Origin: Clostridiaceae bacterium AF10-41
GTDB taxonomy: Bacteria > Bacillota > Clostridia > Clostridiales > Clostridiaceae
DNA: 11,718 nucleotides
Assembly (NCBI GenBank): GCA_027686065.1
Contig: JAQCTH010000092.1
Location: 1-11,718, forward strand
Direction: 5' to 3'
The notes below the pieces were generated by a model that was not told where the DNA came from, made no database searches, and worked only from the letters and a program-made list of their open reading frames with translations. The translations under genes and the position numbers were made by a program. Positions 1 to 7,404 of this stretch are shown in pieces. Each line of letters opens with the position of its first letter. The first letter of the stretch is position 1.

Positions 1-1
1 T

Positions 2-1603
2 GTGTTAAAGAATACAAGGATGGAAAAAGAAATAGAAAAGCTTAAAAAGGAGAAAGAAAAGTTACAAGAGGAAAATAGTAAATATAAAAATATAATTGAT
101 AATATTAGTGATGGAATATTTTTATCAAATAAAGAAGGAAAAATAGAATATTTAAATAAAGCTGCAAGAAATTTTATATATAATGATAATATCAATTATA
201 TAGGAGAAACCCTTGCACATACTAACTATTATGATTTAGAGGGCAACAAAATTTCCTTAACTGATTTACCAAGTTCTAAATCATTACAAGGGGAAACGAT
301 ATTAAGTATGCGACTTATAGTTGAAAGACCAGATATAACTATAAAAACTGATATAAGCAGTAATCCCATATATGACAAAGAAAATAATATAATTGGATCT
401 GTAGCTAGTATAAGGTGTTTAAATGATTCTTTAAAAGTTGAAAAATGTTTAAAAAAACAAAGAGATGATTTTTATAATATAATAGATAATTTAGATTTAT
501 TAATTTGTAGATTTTCCTATCCAGATTTTAATATAATACACTATAATCAGAAGGTTAAGGAAGAAATATTAGATATTAATAAATGTAGTGATAATTTATT
601 TATGCAAATTCCTTATAATGATAGGCAAAAGATAGATAAAATAAAATCTCAAAAGACTATGATTAGTGGTAGCACAATTAAAACATTAATTAATAAAAAA
701 GAAAGATATATAGAAACTTTTTATCAGCTTATATATGATAATAATAAAATTCGTGAAGTAGTAAAGGTAGGAATAGATATAACAGATAAAATTGGATATC
801 AGAAAGAACTAGAAACAATTTTAAAAACTCAAGAGGAATTTTTCTCATTTATTGCCCATGAATTTAGAACTCCTTTAACTGTGATGAGTTCAACAACCCA
901 ACTAATAAATCTTCTATACAAGAAAGATTTACCTGAAAAAGTACAAAACTATATAGATAAAATAAATTTGAGCATTTTACAGCAACTAAGACTTGTAAAT
1001 AACCTTTTAGACATTACAAAAGCAGGCTCAGGATATTTAAACATAAATTTAAGAAATTATGATATTGTGAGTATGTCAAGATTAATTACTGAATCTGTAA
1101 TGAGTTTTGCAATAAGAAAAAATATAAACTTAGAATTTAAATGTGATTTTGATGAAAAAGTTATAGCAATAGATGATGAAAAATATGAACGAATACTACT
1201 AAATCTACTATCAAACGCTCTGAAATTCACTAAAAATGGAAATAAGGTAATTGTTAAGGTAGGTTATGAGTGTGAGTTCATAAGCATTGATGTAAAGGAT
1301 GAAGGAGTAGGTATTCCTAAAGAAAAACAAAAAGTTATTTTTGATAGATTTGGTCAAGTAAATAATGATTTGACGAGAAAGTCAGAAGGAACGGGAATAG
1401 GTTTATGTTTGGTAAAATTATTAGTTAATGCCATGGGTGGAAAAATAGAGTTAACTAGTTATGAAGGAGTAGGTAGTAATTTTAGAATTTTGCTTCCAGA
1501 TAAAAAAGTTTTAGAGGAAACTAAAGTAGTAGATATGAATCTTATGGATAATAGATTGATTCAAACAATGGATATTGAGTTTTCTAATATATATTTAGAG
1601 TAA
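2..1603 (+). CDS. Cytoplasmic PAS-domain sensor histidine kinase (possibly 5'-partial)
   Basis: This is a sensor kinase that should autophosphorylate on a histidine and pass the phosphate to a response regulator. Residues about 7-27 form a charged coiled coil. A PAS domain follows at about 28-140, and a second, diverged PAS-like domain at about 153-265 ends in the PAC-type motif GIDITD (257-262). The HisKA H-box HEFRTP carries the phospho-acceptor His286. The ATPase domain has an N-box (NLLSNALKFT, 401-410), DEGVGIP (433-439), an F-box (IFDRFGQV) and GTGIGL (463-468), so all catalytic motifs are intact. There is no signal peptide or membrane segment, so it should sense something in the cytoplasm. 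The start is uncertain: the GTG at base 2 sits at the window edge and the ATG at 20 has no properly spaced Shine-Dalgarno. The N-terminus resembles a PAS-to-PAS linker, so the true gene may begin outside. No response regulator is adjacent in the window. Confidence 0.9.
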   Translation: MLKNTRMEKEIEKLKKEKEKLQEENSKYKNIIDNISDGIFLSNKEGKIEYLNKAARNFIYNDNINYIGETLAHTNYYDLEGNKISLTDLPSSKSLQGETILSMRLIVERPDITIKTDISSNPIYDKENNIIGSVASIRCLNDSLKVEKCLKKQRDDFYNIIDNLDLLICRFSYPDFNIIHYNQKVKEEILDINKCSDNLFMQIPYNDRQKIDKIKSQKTMISGSTIKTLINKKERYIETFYQLIYDNNKIREVVKVGIDITDKIGYQKELETILKTQEEFFSFIAHEFRTPLTVMSSTTQLINLLYKKDLPEKVQNYIDKINLSILQQLRLVNNLLDITKAGSGYLNINLRNYDIVSMSRLITESVMSFAIRKNINLEFKCDFDEKVIAIDDEKYERILLNLLSNALKFTKNGNKVIVKVGYECEFISIDVKDEGVGIPKEKQKVIFDRFGQVNNDLTRKSEGTGIGLCLVKLLVNAMGGKIELTSYEGVGSNFRILLPDKKVLEETKVVDMNLMDNRLIQTMDIEFSNIYLE

Positions 1604-1613
1604 AAAGTAAAAT

Positions 1614-1637
1614 AGGAGAACCAAATTCGGTTCTCCT
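1614..1637. terminator. Bidirectional terminator between convergent genes
   Basis: A perfect 9-bp stem, AGGAGAACC (1614-1622) with GGTTCTCCT (1629-1637), closes a 6-base loop. It is followed by a T-rich run (TTTATTTTA) on the plus strand and preceded by an A-rich run that becomes T-rich on the minus strand. It fills the 34-base gap between the kinase stop and the minus-strand activase stop, so it should end both transcripts. Confidence 0.85.
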
Positions 1638-2408
1638 TTATTTTATAGACTTGCTACATTTTTTATACCCTATAATAGCAGCTCCAATTGCTCCTGCATA
1701 TTGGCTTAATTCATCAGTTACTATATCAAGATCCAAATGTTCACTTAAAATACTTCTAAATGAATTTGAATTTGCAAGTCCGCCTGTAAAAAATACATAA
1801 TTTTGTAATTTTAATCTTCTAGCAAAATTTGCGGTTCTTTTAGCTATTGAATCAATAACGCCTAAGGCTATATCGCCTCTATCTACATCCTTTGACAGAA
1901 GGCTAATAATTTCACTTTCAGCAAAAACTGTACACATACTAGAAATATTAACTTTATTCTTATCTTTAACAAACTCATCTATATTACTAAGATCTTCTTC
2001 AAGAATACGCATCATAACTTCAATAAATCTTCCTGTTCCAGCAGCACATTTATCATTCATAATAAAGTCTATCACATTTAATGAATTATCAAGTTGTATT
2101 ACTTTACAATCTTGTCCACCTAAATCTATAATAATCCTAGTTTTTTCATTTAAAAATGCAGCACCTTGAGCATGGCAAGTTATCTCAGTAACTGTTTTGT
2201 CAGATTCCTTTAATAAATTTCTTCCATAACCAGTAGTAATTGTATATTTAATATCTTTACTAAAAAGTTTGTTATAGACTAAATAAATACTTTCCTTTGG
2301 TTTGGCCGATGTTCTTATTTTATAGGTATTGATTATTTTTTCGCCATCAAATATAGCTCCCTTAGTATATGTTGAACCCGAGTCAATTCCTAAAGTGTAA
2401 ATACTCAT
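1638..2408 (-). CDS. 2-hydroxyacyl-CoA dehydratase activase (YjiL / BadF-BadG-HgdC family)
   Basis: This is an ATP-dependent one-electron donor of the ASKHA fold. In this family a homodimer holds one [4Fe-4S] cluster between its subunits and uses ATP hydrolysis to drive a low-potential electron into a partner dehydratase or double-cubane protein. The 256-residue protein has the first phosphate motif GIDSGSTYTKG (7-17), a second nucleotide motif IIDLGGQDCK (93-102), and the two expected cluster ligands Cys121 (in KCAAGTGRF) and Cys159 (in SSMCTVFAESE). The C-terminal nucleotide motif is FFTGGLANS (206-214). Its length matches E. coli YjiL as I remember it. It is the second gene of an operon, 8 bases after the dehydratase-like gene, and its Shine-Dalgarno (TAGGA) overlaps that gene's TAG stop, which suggests translational coupling. 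Family membership is very sure; assignment to the reductase of a double-cubane protein rather than a fermentative dehydratase rests on context. Confidence 0.92.
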   Translation of the reverse strand: MSIYTLGIDSGSTYTKGAIFDGEKIINTYKIRTSAKPKESIYLVYNKLFSKDIKYTITTGYGRNLLKESDKTVTEITCHAQGAAFLNEKTRIIIDLGGQDCKVIQLDNSLNVIDFIMNDKCAAGTGRFIEVMMRILEEDLSNIDEFVKDKNKVNISSMCTVFAESEIISLLSKDVDRGDIALGVIDSIAKRTANFARRLKLQNYVFFTGGLANSNSFRSILSEHLDLDIVTDELSQYAGAIGAAIIGYKKCSKSIK

Positions 2409-2416
2409 AATATATC

Positions 2417-3568
2417 CTAAAGCATTTCAATAAATGCTGCCATTCTTGTATTTAGTTGTCCAATATCACCATTAGAGAAATCTGTTTCTACACTCATATA
2501 AGGAATATCTTTTTTAGTATTAACAAACCTTTTAATTGATAAGGTTTCAACATTATAAGTGTGGCAAGCGGTTAAGATTACGTCAATTACTGCATCAACT
2601 TTATATTCATCAATCATTTTATCAAGAAGTTTAATACGATTTGGGTTAGGAGTCATGCAAGAGCAGCCAATAGACAAATATTTCTTTGCTAATGCATCAT
2701 ATACATCAGGATTATCTTCATCTACTAAATCCTCAATAGCTTTTGCACCGCTACAATTTTCAAATGCAACAACATAAGCACCATTTTCTTCTATAGCTTT
2801 AATAACCTTTTCTGTTGCTGTTCCAAGAGGGCAACCAGTTATCAAAATTCTAGGCTTAGATTCATATTTTTTCACATTTGTATATTCATTTTTAATTTTA
2901 TCAACTAGTTCATTTAATTGCTTTGGTATTGATTCTTTATCAAAAGCAAAGGTTGTCCCATTTAAGACTTTGAAAATATCAACTCCAGTTACTGGTACAG
3001 GATCTAATTTTCCTAATTCATAAAACTCTTTAAGAGCTTTTCTTTCATTATTTTTAATTTTTATAGCTTTTCTTATATTTTCTTCTAAAATTTCAGTATC
3101 AAATTGTTTTTCTAAAGTATTTTTTAATTTTATAATCTCATTTTTCCAAAGCTTAAGACCATCTTCACTTTGAGAATTTGGAAGTTCCATAACATGAACA
3201 GGCTTAAATTCAGAAAGATATTCATACATCTTTTTCTTTCCATCACAAGTTGTTTCACCAACTACTAAATCAGAAAAATAGAAAAATGGACATTTATCTG
3301 TTTTACCAAATCCATAACTAGATTTTATTAATGGACATAGATTACGCGGTAGATCTTGCTCAGCATCTGGAATGGTTTCATCTGAAGATGCACATAAAGA
3401 GACAGTTGAGGCCCCCATTGCTAAAGCTATTTCTTGAGGAAAGTAGGTGCAAAATACTCCTATAAGAGGTATATCTTTTTCTTTTTGTTCTTTTGCCGTA
3501 ATAAATGAATTCCTTCTAATTTCTCCGAAGGTTTCAAAAATTTCAGGTAATTCTTTTTGTATTTTCAT
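2417..3568 (-). CDS. Double-cubane-cluster-type 2-hydroxyacyl-CoA dehydratase family protein (YjiM/HgdB-like)
   Basis: This is an oxygen-sensitive iron-sulfur protein related to the HgdB subunit of 2-hydroxyacyl-CoA dehydratases. The family hallmarks are GVFCTYFPQE near the N-terminus, NLCPL, DKCPFF, the signature TTCDGKKK, ITGCP, IGCSC, TACHTYNVE, and a C-terminal ETDFSNGDIGQLNTR. With the ATG start its cysteines are at 40, 59, 78, 93, 108, 246, 272, 302, 304 and 335, enough for a [4Fe-4S] or [8Fe-9S] double-cubane cluster. Only one dehydratase subunit is present, paired with an activase, as in E. coli YjiM/YjiL and the double-cubane-cluster protein of Carboxydothermus. No CoA-transferase, acyl-CoA dehydrogenase or Etf genes are nearby. 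The natural substrate of such proteins is unknown; the Carboxydothermus one reduces small molecules such as acetylene in vitro. I chose the ATG at 3568 (383 residues) over an in-frame TTG at 3577, because AAGGGAG (3585-3579) is only one base from the TTG but 10 from the ATG. Confidence 0.88.
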   Translation of the reverse strand: MKIQKELPEIFETFGEIRRNSFITAKEQKEKDIPLIGVFCTYFPQEIALAMGASTVSLCASSDETIPDAEQDLPRNLCPLIKSSYGFGKTDKCPFFYFSDLVVGETTCDGKKKMYEYLSEFKPVHVMELPNSQSEDGLKLWKNEIIKLKNTLEKQFDTEILEENIRKAIKIKNNERKALKEFYELGKLDPVPVTGVDIFKVLNGTTFAFDKESIPKQLNELVDKIKNEYTNVKKYESKPRILITGCPLGTATEKVIKAIEENGAYVVAFENCSGAKAIEDLVDEDNPDVYDALAKKYLSIGCSCMTPNPNRIKLLDKMIDEYKVDAVIDVILTACHTYNVETLSIKRFVNTKKDIPYMSVETDFSNGDIGQLNTRMAAFIEML

Positions 3569-3578
3569 AAATTTCAAT

Positions 3579-3585
3579 CTCCCTT
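3579..3585 (-). promoter_or_regulatory. Ribosome binding site deciding the start of the double-cubane protein gene
   Basis: AAGGGAG on the minus strand lies 10 bases before the ATG at 3568. It nearly touches the alternative TTG at 3577, which argues against that TTG. Confidence 0.65.
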
Positions 3586-3604
3586 ATAATTTAATAAATA
3601 TTAA

Positions 3605-3626
3605 GTAAACAAATAAATATGTTTAC
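3605..3626. promoter_or_regulatory. Inverted repeat upstream of the double-cubane operon (possible operator)
   Basis: The arms GTAAACA (3605-3611) and TGTTTAC (3620-3626) are perfect 7-bp complements around an 8-base AT spacer. The site lies 37 bases before the ATG of the minus-strand operon, about where a promoter or operator would be. It does not match a regulator motif I can name, and it lacks the GC-rich stem and T-run of a terminator. The remainder of the 299-base divergent region is AT-rich and shows no gene. Confidence 0.35.
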
Positions 3627-3838
3627 AATATATGCTTTATATAGTTCAATAACATAAAATAGTATATTGATATTTTAACATGAAATTACATACAAGAAAA
3701 CGTTTTAACAGAATATACCTTATATATATTAAATTTTAGTATTTATGAGAAATAAATTTTAAATCTAATAACTTAATTAAGATATTTTTAGTAAAAAATG
3801 GTATGTTATAAGAAAATAGTAATATTTTTATAAAATGA

Positions 3839-3844
3839 TATAAT
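3839..3844 (+). promoter_or_regulatory. Candidate -10 element for the ybaK-like gene
   Basis: A perfect TATAAT lies 24 bases before the ATG at 3868. No convincing -35 hexamer sits 16-18 bases upstream. In such AT-rich DNA a chance match is likely, so only position supports it. Confidence 0.35.
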
Positions 3845-3854
3845 TATATTGTTT

Positions 3855-3860
3855 GGAGGG
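3855..3860 (+). promoter_or_regulatory. Ribosome binding site deciding the ybaK start
   Basis: GGAGGG lies 7 bases before the ATG at 3868. An in-frame TTG at 3853 overlaps this Shine-Dalgarno and so cannot be the start. Confidence 0.85.
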
Positions 3861-3867
3861 ATACTTT

Positions 3868-4335
3868 ATGGATGAAAAAACAAATGTAATGCGAATTTTA
3901 GATAAAAAGAAAATTAAATATACCAGTCACTCTTATGTAAATACAGATGCTATAAGTGGAGTAGAAGTAGCTAGTGTTCTAGGACAAGACCCTAAACAAG
4001 TTTTTAAAACTCTTGTAACAATAGGAAAATCAAAAAATTATTATATATTTGTAATTCCTGTAGAAAAAGAATTAGATCTAAAAAAAGCAGCTAAAAGTGT
4101 TGGTGAAAAATCTATTGAAATGATAAAATCAAAAGATTTATTACCTCTAACTGGATATATTCATGGTGGATGCTCACCAATAGGAACAAGAAAGCAATTT
4201 ATTACTACAATTGATATATCAGTTAAAGATTTTGAAACATTTATTTTTAGTGCTGGTAAAATAGGATATCAAATAGAGTTAAATTTAGAGGAACTTAAGA
4301 AGGTTATTAGATTTCAGTTAGCTGATCTAGTATAG
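3868..4335 (+). CDS. ybaK: Cys-tRNA(Pro)/Cys-tRNA(Cys) deacylase, YbaK family
   Basis: This is a free-standing trans-editing enzyme that hydrolyses Cys wrongly attached to tRNA(Pro) by prolyl-tRNA synthetase. At 155 residues it is the usual length of a single YbaK domain. The conserved lysine is in QVFKTLV (Lys47), and the family signature GGCSPIG is at 100-106, followed by a basic TRK. The end (FSAGKIGYQIELNLEEL) is also typical. It acts in the cytoplasm and has no membrane segment. It stands alone: its neighbour upstream is divergent, and a large hairpin follows it before a convergent gene. YbaK, EbsC and ProX-like editing domains share this fold; the GGCSPIG motif favours YbaK/EbsC. Confidence 0.93.
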   Translation: MDEKTNVMRILDKKKIKYTSHSYVNTDAISGVEVASVLGQDPKQVFKTLVTIGKSKNYYIFVIPVEKELDLKKAAKSVGEKSIEMIKSKDLLPLTGYIHGGCSPIGTRKQFITTIDISVKDFETFIFSAGKIGYQIELNLEELKKVIRFQLADLV

Positions 4336-4424
4336 GTAATTTAATTATAAAATTTATTTAAAATATAAATGTAAAATATAATTATAAGGTATTAGAAATT
4401 ATTGTATTAGAATTAATATAATAA

Positions 4425-4467
4425 GGATATATCACTAGCGAATTTAAAATATACTAGTGATATATCC
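4425..4467. terminator. Bidirectional terminator between ybaK and the DUF1002 gene
   Basis: A perfect 14-bp stem (4425-4438 with 4454-4467, arm beginning GGATATATCACTAG) closes a 15-base loop. A T-rich run (CTTTATTTTA) follows on the plus strand, and the left flank is A-rich enough to give T-rich RNA on the minus strand. It lies between convergent stops at 4335 and 4491. Confidence 0.8.
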
Positions 4468-4490
4468 CTTTATTTTAGTGAAAAATTTGA

Positions 4491-5384
4491 TTAATTATTA
4501 ACTATATTTTTTATTGAATCAAATAGTTTAGAGAAAAATTTACCTAGTGCATCAAAGATTCCTTGAAAAAAGCTACTATCTTGAATATCTTTACCAGAGT
4601 TTTTTAGTACTTCTGAAATTTGATTACTTATATTTTTTAAAGTTTCCTTAACAGTATTATAATCTATGTCTAAATCATTTATGTCAGACATTAAAGCTTT
4701 TATTTGTTGTTTTTGATCATCAGATATTTGAACTGTATAGTTCTTTGTAACATCTTCAACTATTTGAGAAATTTCTTCACTACTTTTAGGAGCTTCTTTT
4801 ATTACTTTTGTTTTTACATCATTAATAACTTTAGCAGCTTCATCATATCCAATTTCTTCTCCAAGGGCTGATGTAGTTTCAATTTCTTCTTGAGCTGTTT
4901 TTTTGTTTTTTAATGATAATTCCTCACCTTTAGCACTCTCAAAACCCTTTAATATTCCAGATAATGCAGAAGTACCTGTCACTGGGAACGGTGAGCTTGC
5001 TTTTACTTCAGCATTAGTTATCCCAGAAGTAACTAATGCATTTGATAGCATAAGAGAAGTAACTTCTGTTAAATTATTAGATTGTACTTGTATTCCACCA
5101 TTATTTGTAAGATTAACATAAGAAGATGAGTAGCAACCACCTTCATAATTTGATTTGTCATTAGGATCCAGACCTAATTGTTTGATTATATCATCATTAG
5201 TTATTCTATCTACAGTAACCTCATTTCCTGAAACTCCAAATTCTTTAAGCATCTGAGCTTCTTGTGCATCTGTTAAGTCGATGCCGAAAGTAACTCTTTC
5301 TTTATTCTGGGCTTGTACAGTAAAATTAAATAAAGAAAAAGCAATAGTACATGATGTAATTAGCTTTAGTATATTCTTTTTCAT
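4491..5384 (-). CDS. Secreted DUF1002 protein (YpuA-like)
   Basis: This is an exported protein of the DUF1002 family, whose best-known member is Bacillus subtilis YpuA; its function is not established. Residues 1-25 form a Sec signal peptide (basic MKKN, a hydrophobic stretch, then a likely cut after VQA). The DUF1002 core shows the family pattern of a Gly/Ser-rich turn, a strand-rich SYVNLTNNGGIQV segment, and the conserved ASSPFPVTGTSALSGI run. A long charged helical region and an amphipathic C-terminal helix (about 272-297) follow. The start is the ATG at 5384, with AAGGAG 6 bases upstream. It follows the DUF2207 gene on the same strand, but a terminator lies between them, so it probably has its own promoter, which I could not identify. 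Confidence 0.88.
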   Translation of the reverse strand: MKKNILKLITSCTIAFSLFNFTVQAQNKERVTFGIDLTDAQEAQMLKEFGVSGNEVTVDRITNDDIIKQLGLDPNDKSNYEGGCYSSSYVNLTNNGGIQVQSNNLTEVTSLMLSNALVTSGITNAEVKASSPFPVTGTSALSGILKGFESAKGEELSLKNKKTAQEEIETTSALGEEIGYDEAAKVINDVKTKVIKEAPKSSEEISQIVEDVTKNYTVQISDDQKQQIKALMSDINDLDIDYNTVKETLKNISNQISEVLKNSGKDIQDSSFFQGIFDALGKFFSKLFDSIKNIVNN

Positions 5385-5503
5385 AAAAATCTCCTTTTAA
5401 AATATAAAATTACTTTACTTTAATATTATTAAAGAAAGTTCAAAAATAGAAGGCTTTTAAGATTTATTTAAGAATTTACTAACAAAAAATTAAAATAAAA
5501 AAC

Positions 5504-5535
5504 ATGGGATTATTGCTTATATACAAATATCCCAT
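5504..5535 (-). terminator. Terminator of the DUF2207 gene
   Basis: On the minus strand a hairpin with the 7-bp stem ATGGGAT/ATCCCAT, plus three further pairs past one bulge, is followed directly by a strong T-run (GTTTTTTATTTTAATTTTTT). It lies 41 bases after the DUF2207 stop. Confidence 0.8.
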
Positions 5536-5575
5536 ATCTTTTATAATATATTCAAAGAGAATAAATTAATTAAAT

Positions 5576-7246
5576 TTAAAAAGCTCCAGAATCTCCGCCA
5601 CCTCCACCAGAGAAACCTCCGCCAGATGAAAAATCATTAAAGCTATTGTTGCTAAAATCCAGCCCATTATTAAAATTGGAGTTACTATTATAATTATTAT
5701 CTGCAGTAGTGTGTATTTCATTAAATAAAAATGCATTAGTAATATAATAACTATAAAAAGTATTATTAAAGTTATTGTCATAAGAATAATTCTCTTTAGA
5801 GTCACTTAAATCCATTTCTAAATCATAATTACTTATTCCTAATGCAGAAGCATATATTATTGATTCTTTTATATTATCTATATCTTTATTATCTATTAAT
5901 GATAAGAGATATCTCTTATAAGCACACCATCTAAGGTATTCATTATAAGCATCATTACTTAATACTTCTTTATTCTTTATAGTTATATAGTAATCATGAA
6001 GTCTTCCATTTAACCTTATTTCATTTATAAAATCCCAGTAGGAATTATGAAAGTTTTTAGCTATATTTTTACTTTCGTCAACTTTTGTTTTTATAGAACT
6101 AAATGAAAATTCGTTTTTATCATCTTCATAGGTTTTAAACCAATCTATTAAAACTTTTAAATGTGAATATTCACATTTGGAACTATCTTTTATTCTTCTA
6201 AACTTAACAGTAACAATTTCATTTTCATTTGATACAGTACTGTCTATCTTATAAAATCCTTTATTTACAAGATACATTAAAGTGGAAGGAACTATAGATA
6301 AATCAATATTATTTTTATCATATAAATAGGCCACTAAAGCAGGACTTGTATTAGAAGGTGGATAAGGCAATACGTCATCTGATGTGAAATTGAAATTTGA
6401 TCTATATTCATTTAAAGCTTCATTGAAAATTCTTTTTGAACGTTTACTTGAAAGATAAAAAACTAAAACTATTAAAAGAATTAGTGAGGATGGAATTAGT
6501 ATTGGCAACAACATATTAGAAGAATCGTTTTTTCCATAATCTTGTATATTACCATTAAGAATGTTTGAATTATTATTTTTTTCTACTATTGGTATAGTAA
6601 GAAATTCAGGATGAAATCTTAAATCAATTCCTAAATCAGAAGTTAGGTTTTCACCAGTAATTTTAATTTTATTTTCGGATGTTTCAGTATTAAAGGTTCC
6701 ATCACCATAAACAGTATAATATAAATTGTTAGCATTAAAATTAGCCGAATTTAAACTTAAATTTAGTTCAATATTATTAACAGGATTTTCATTTGATGCA
6801 GTATAAAAACTCCAATTTAAAGAACTAAAATCTACATACTTTACAGCAACAGAGTTTATTAAATACGTAACTTTAAACTTTTTTTCTTCATTACTACTTT
6901 TAGAATAAATTTTAACTTGAACCTTATCACCCGCATTTATAATTTCATAGCTATTATTTGACTTATCATTTTTTTCTTTTAAATCGTAAGTTCCATTATT
7001 ATCTTCCACAATTACATTATTAATTGAATAACCATTAGATCCATTTAAATTTAGATTTAAATAAATACCATTAAAATCACCATTAAAAGTATAAGTAAAC
7101 TCGTCATTTACCAGAACATCTCCATTACTTTGTATTTCTGCATTTATAAGTAACTTATCAATTGAATAATTTTTAGTATCTGCAGATACAGTTATGGGAA
7201 TTGTAAATAAAAATAATAAAATTAAAGTGTAAGTTAGTTTTTTCAT
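5576..7246 (-). CDS. DUF2207 membrane protein with Gly-rich C-terminus
   Basis: This is a membrane protein of unknown function. A signal peptide occupies about 1-22 (MKK, hydrophobic core, VSA). An outward-facing DUF2207 domain with many strands and Asn residues covers about 25-225. One clear membrane helix at 245-265 (MLLPILIPSSLILLIVLVFYL) is followed by a basic SSKRSKR stop-transfer. The cytoplasmic part begins with the family's winged-helix-like segment (YPPSNTSPALVAYLYDK) and includes the conserved WCAYKRYLLSL and IIYASALGIS stretches. The protein ends in the typical SSGGGFSGGGGGDSGAF tail (540-556). I see no second pair of membrane helices between the cytoplasmic segments, although many relatives have one as I remember. 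The start is the ATG at 7246, with AGGGGG 8 bases upstream. It is transcribed divergently from the DUF7916-like gene. Confidence 0.88.
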   Translation of the reverse strand: MKKLTYTLILLFLFTIPITVSADTKNYSIDKLLINAEIQSNGDVLVNDEFTYTFNGDFNGIYLNLNLNGSNGYSINNVIVEDNNGTYDLKEKNDKSNNSYEIINAGDKVQVKIYSKSSNEEKKFKVTYLINSVAVKYVDFSSLNWSFYTASNENPVNNIELNLSLNSANFNANNLYYTVYGDGTFNTETSENKIKITGENLTSDLGIDLRFHPEFLTIPIVEKNNNSNILNGNIQDYGKNDSSNMLLPILIPSSLILLIVLVFYLSSKRSKRIFNEALNEYRSNFNFTSDDVLPYPPSNTSPALVAYLYDKNNIDLSIVPSTLMYLVNKGFYKIDSTVSNENEIVTVKFRRIKDSSKCEYSHLKVLIDWFKTYEDDKNEFSFSSIKTKVDESKNIAKNFHNSYWDFINEIRLNGRLHDYYITIKNKEVLSNDAYNEYLRWCAYKRYLLSLIDNKDIDNIKESIIYASALGISNYDLEMDLSDSKENYSYDNNFNNTFYSYYITNAFLFNEIHTTADNNYNSNSNFNNGLDFSNNSFNDFSSGGGFSGGGGGDSGAF

Positions 7247-7340
7247 AATATCTACCCCCTTATATTTATTAGAATATCATATAATATGTATTTTCTCCAT
7301 AATACTAAATATTATTAAGATAAAGTTCTTTTGTTAGACG

Positions 7341-7370
7341 TTTTCATTTGTAAAATAAATGATATATAAT
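7341..7370 (+). promoter_or_regulatory. Candidate promoter of the DUF7916-like gene
   Basis: TATAAT at 7365-7370 is preceded after 18 bases by a weak -35-like TTTTCA (7341-7346). A second TATAAT overlaps at 7377-7382. The site is 35 bases before the ATG, the right place for a sigma-A promoter, but the -35 match is poor. Confidence 0.4.
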
Positions 7371-7404
7371 AGTATATATAATAATCATAAGGGAGGATAA
7401 GTTT

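Noticed and set aside
2559..2777. Plus-strand open frame of 72 codons inside the double-cubane gene
   Set aside because: It lies wholly antisense to a well-supported gene and has no recognisable family features.
3694..3710. AAAACGTTTT core resembling a catabolite-control (cre) site upstream of the double-cubane operon
   Set aside because: The centre fits, but the flanking T and the CA half do not align with the cre consensus, and AT-rich palindromes of this length are common here.
3772..3781. CTTAATTAAG palindrome in the divergent region
   Set aside because: It is a short, low-complexity palindrome in very AT-rich DNA, expected by chance.
4336..4490. Possible small RNA or gene in the gap after ybaK
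   Set aside because: Apart from the 14-bp terminator hairpin, only low-complexity AT sequence is visible.
4903..5121. Plus-strand open frame of 72 codons inside the DUF1002 gene
   Set aside because: It is antisense shadow of a real gene, with no domain.
5566..5805. Minus-strand 79-codon hydrophobic frame overlapping the end of the DUF2207 gene
   Set aside because: It reads the Asn/Gly-rich tail in another frame. Its hydrophobicity comes from AT-rich codons, and the DUF2207 frame has the family's conserved Gly-rich end.
7332..7346. ACGTTTTCA resembling half a cre site upstream of the DUF7916-like gene
   Set aside because: Only the right half matches; the left half misses several conserved positions.
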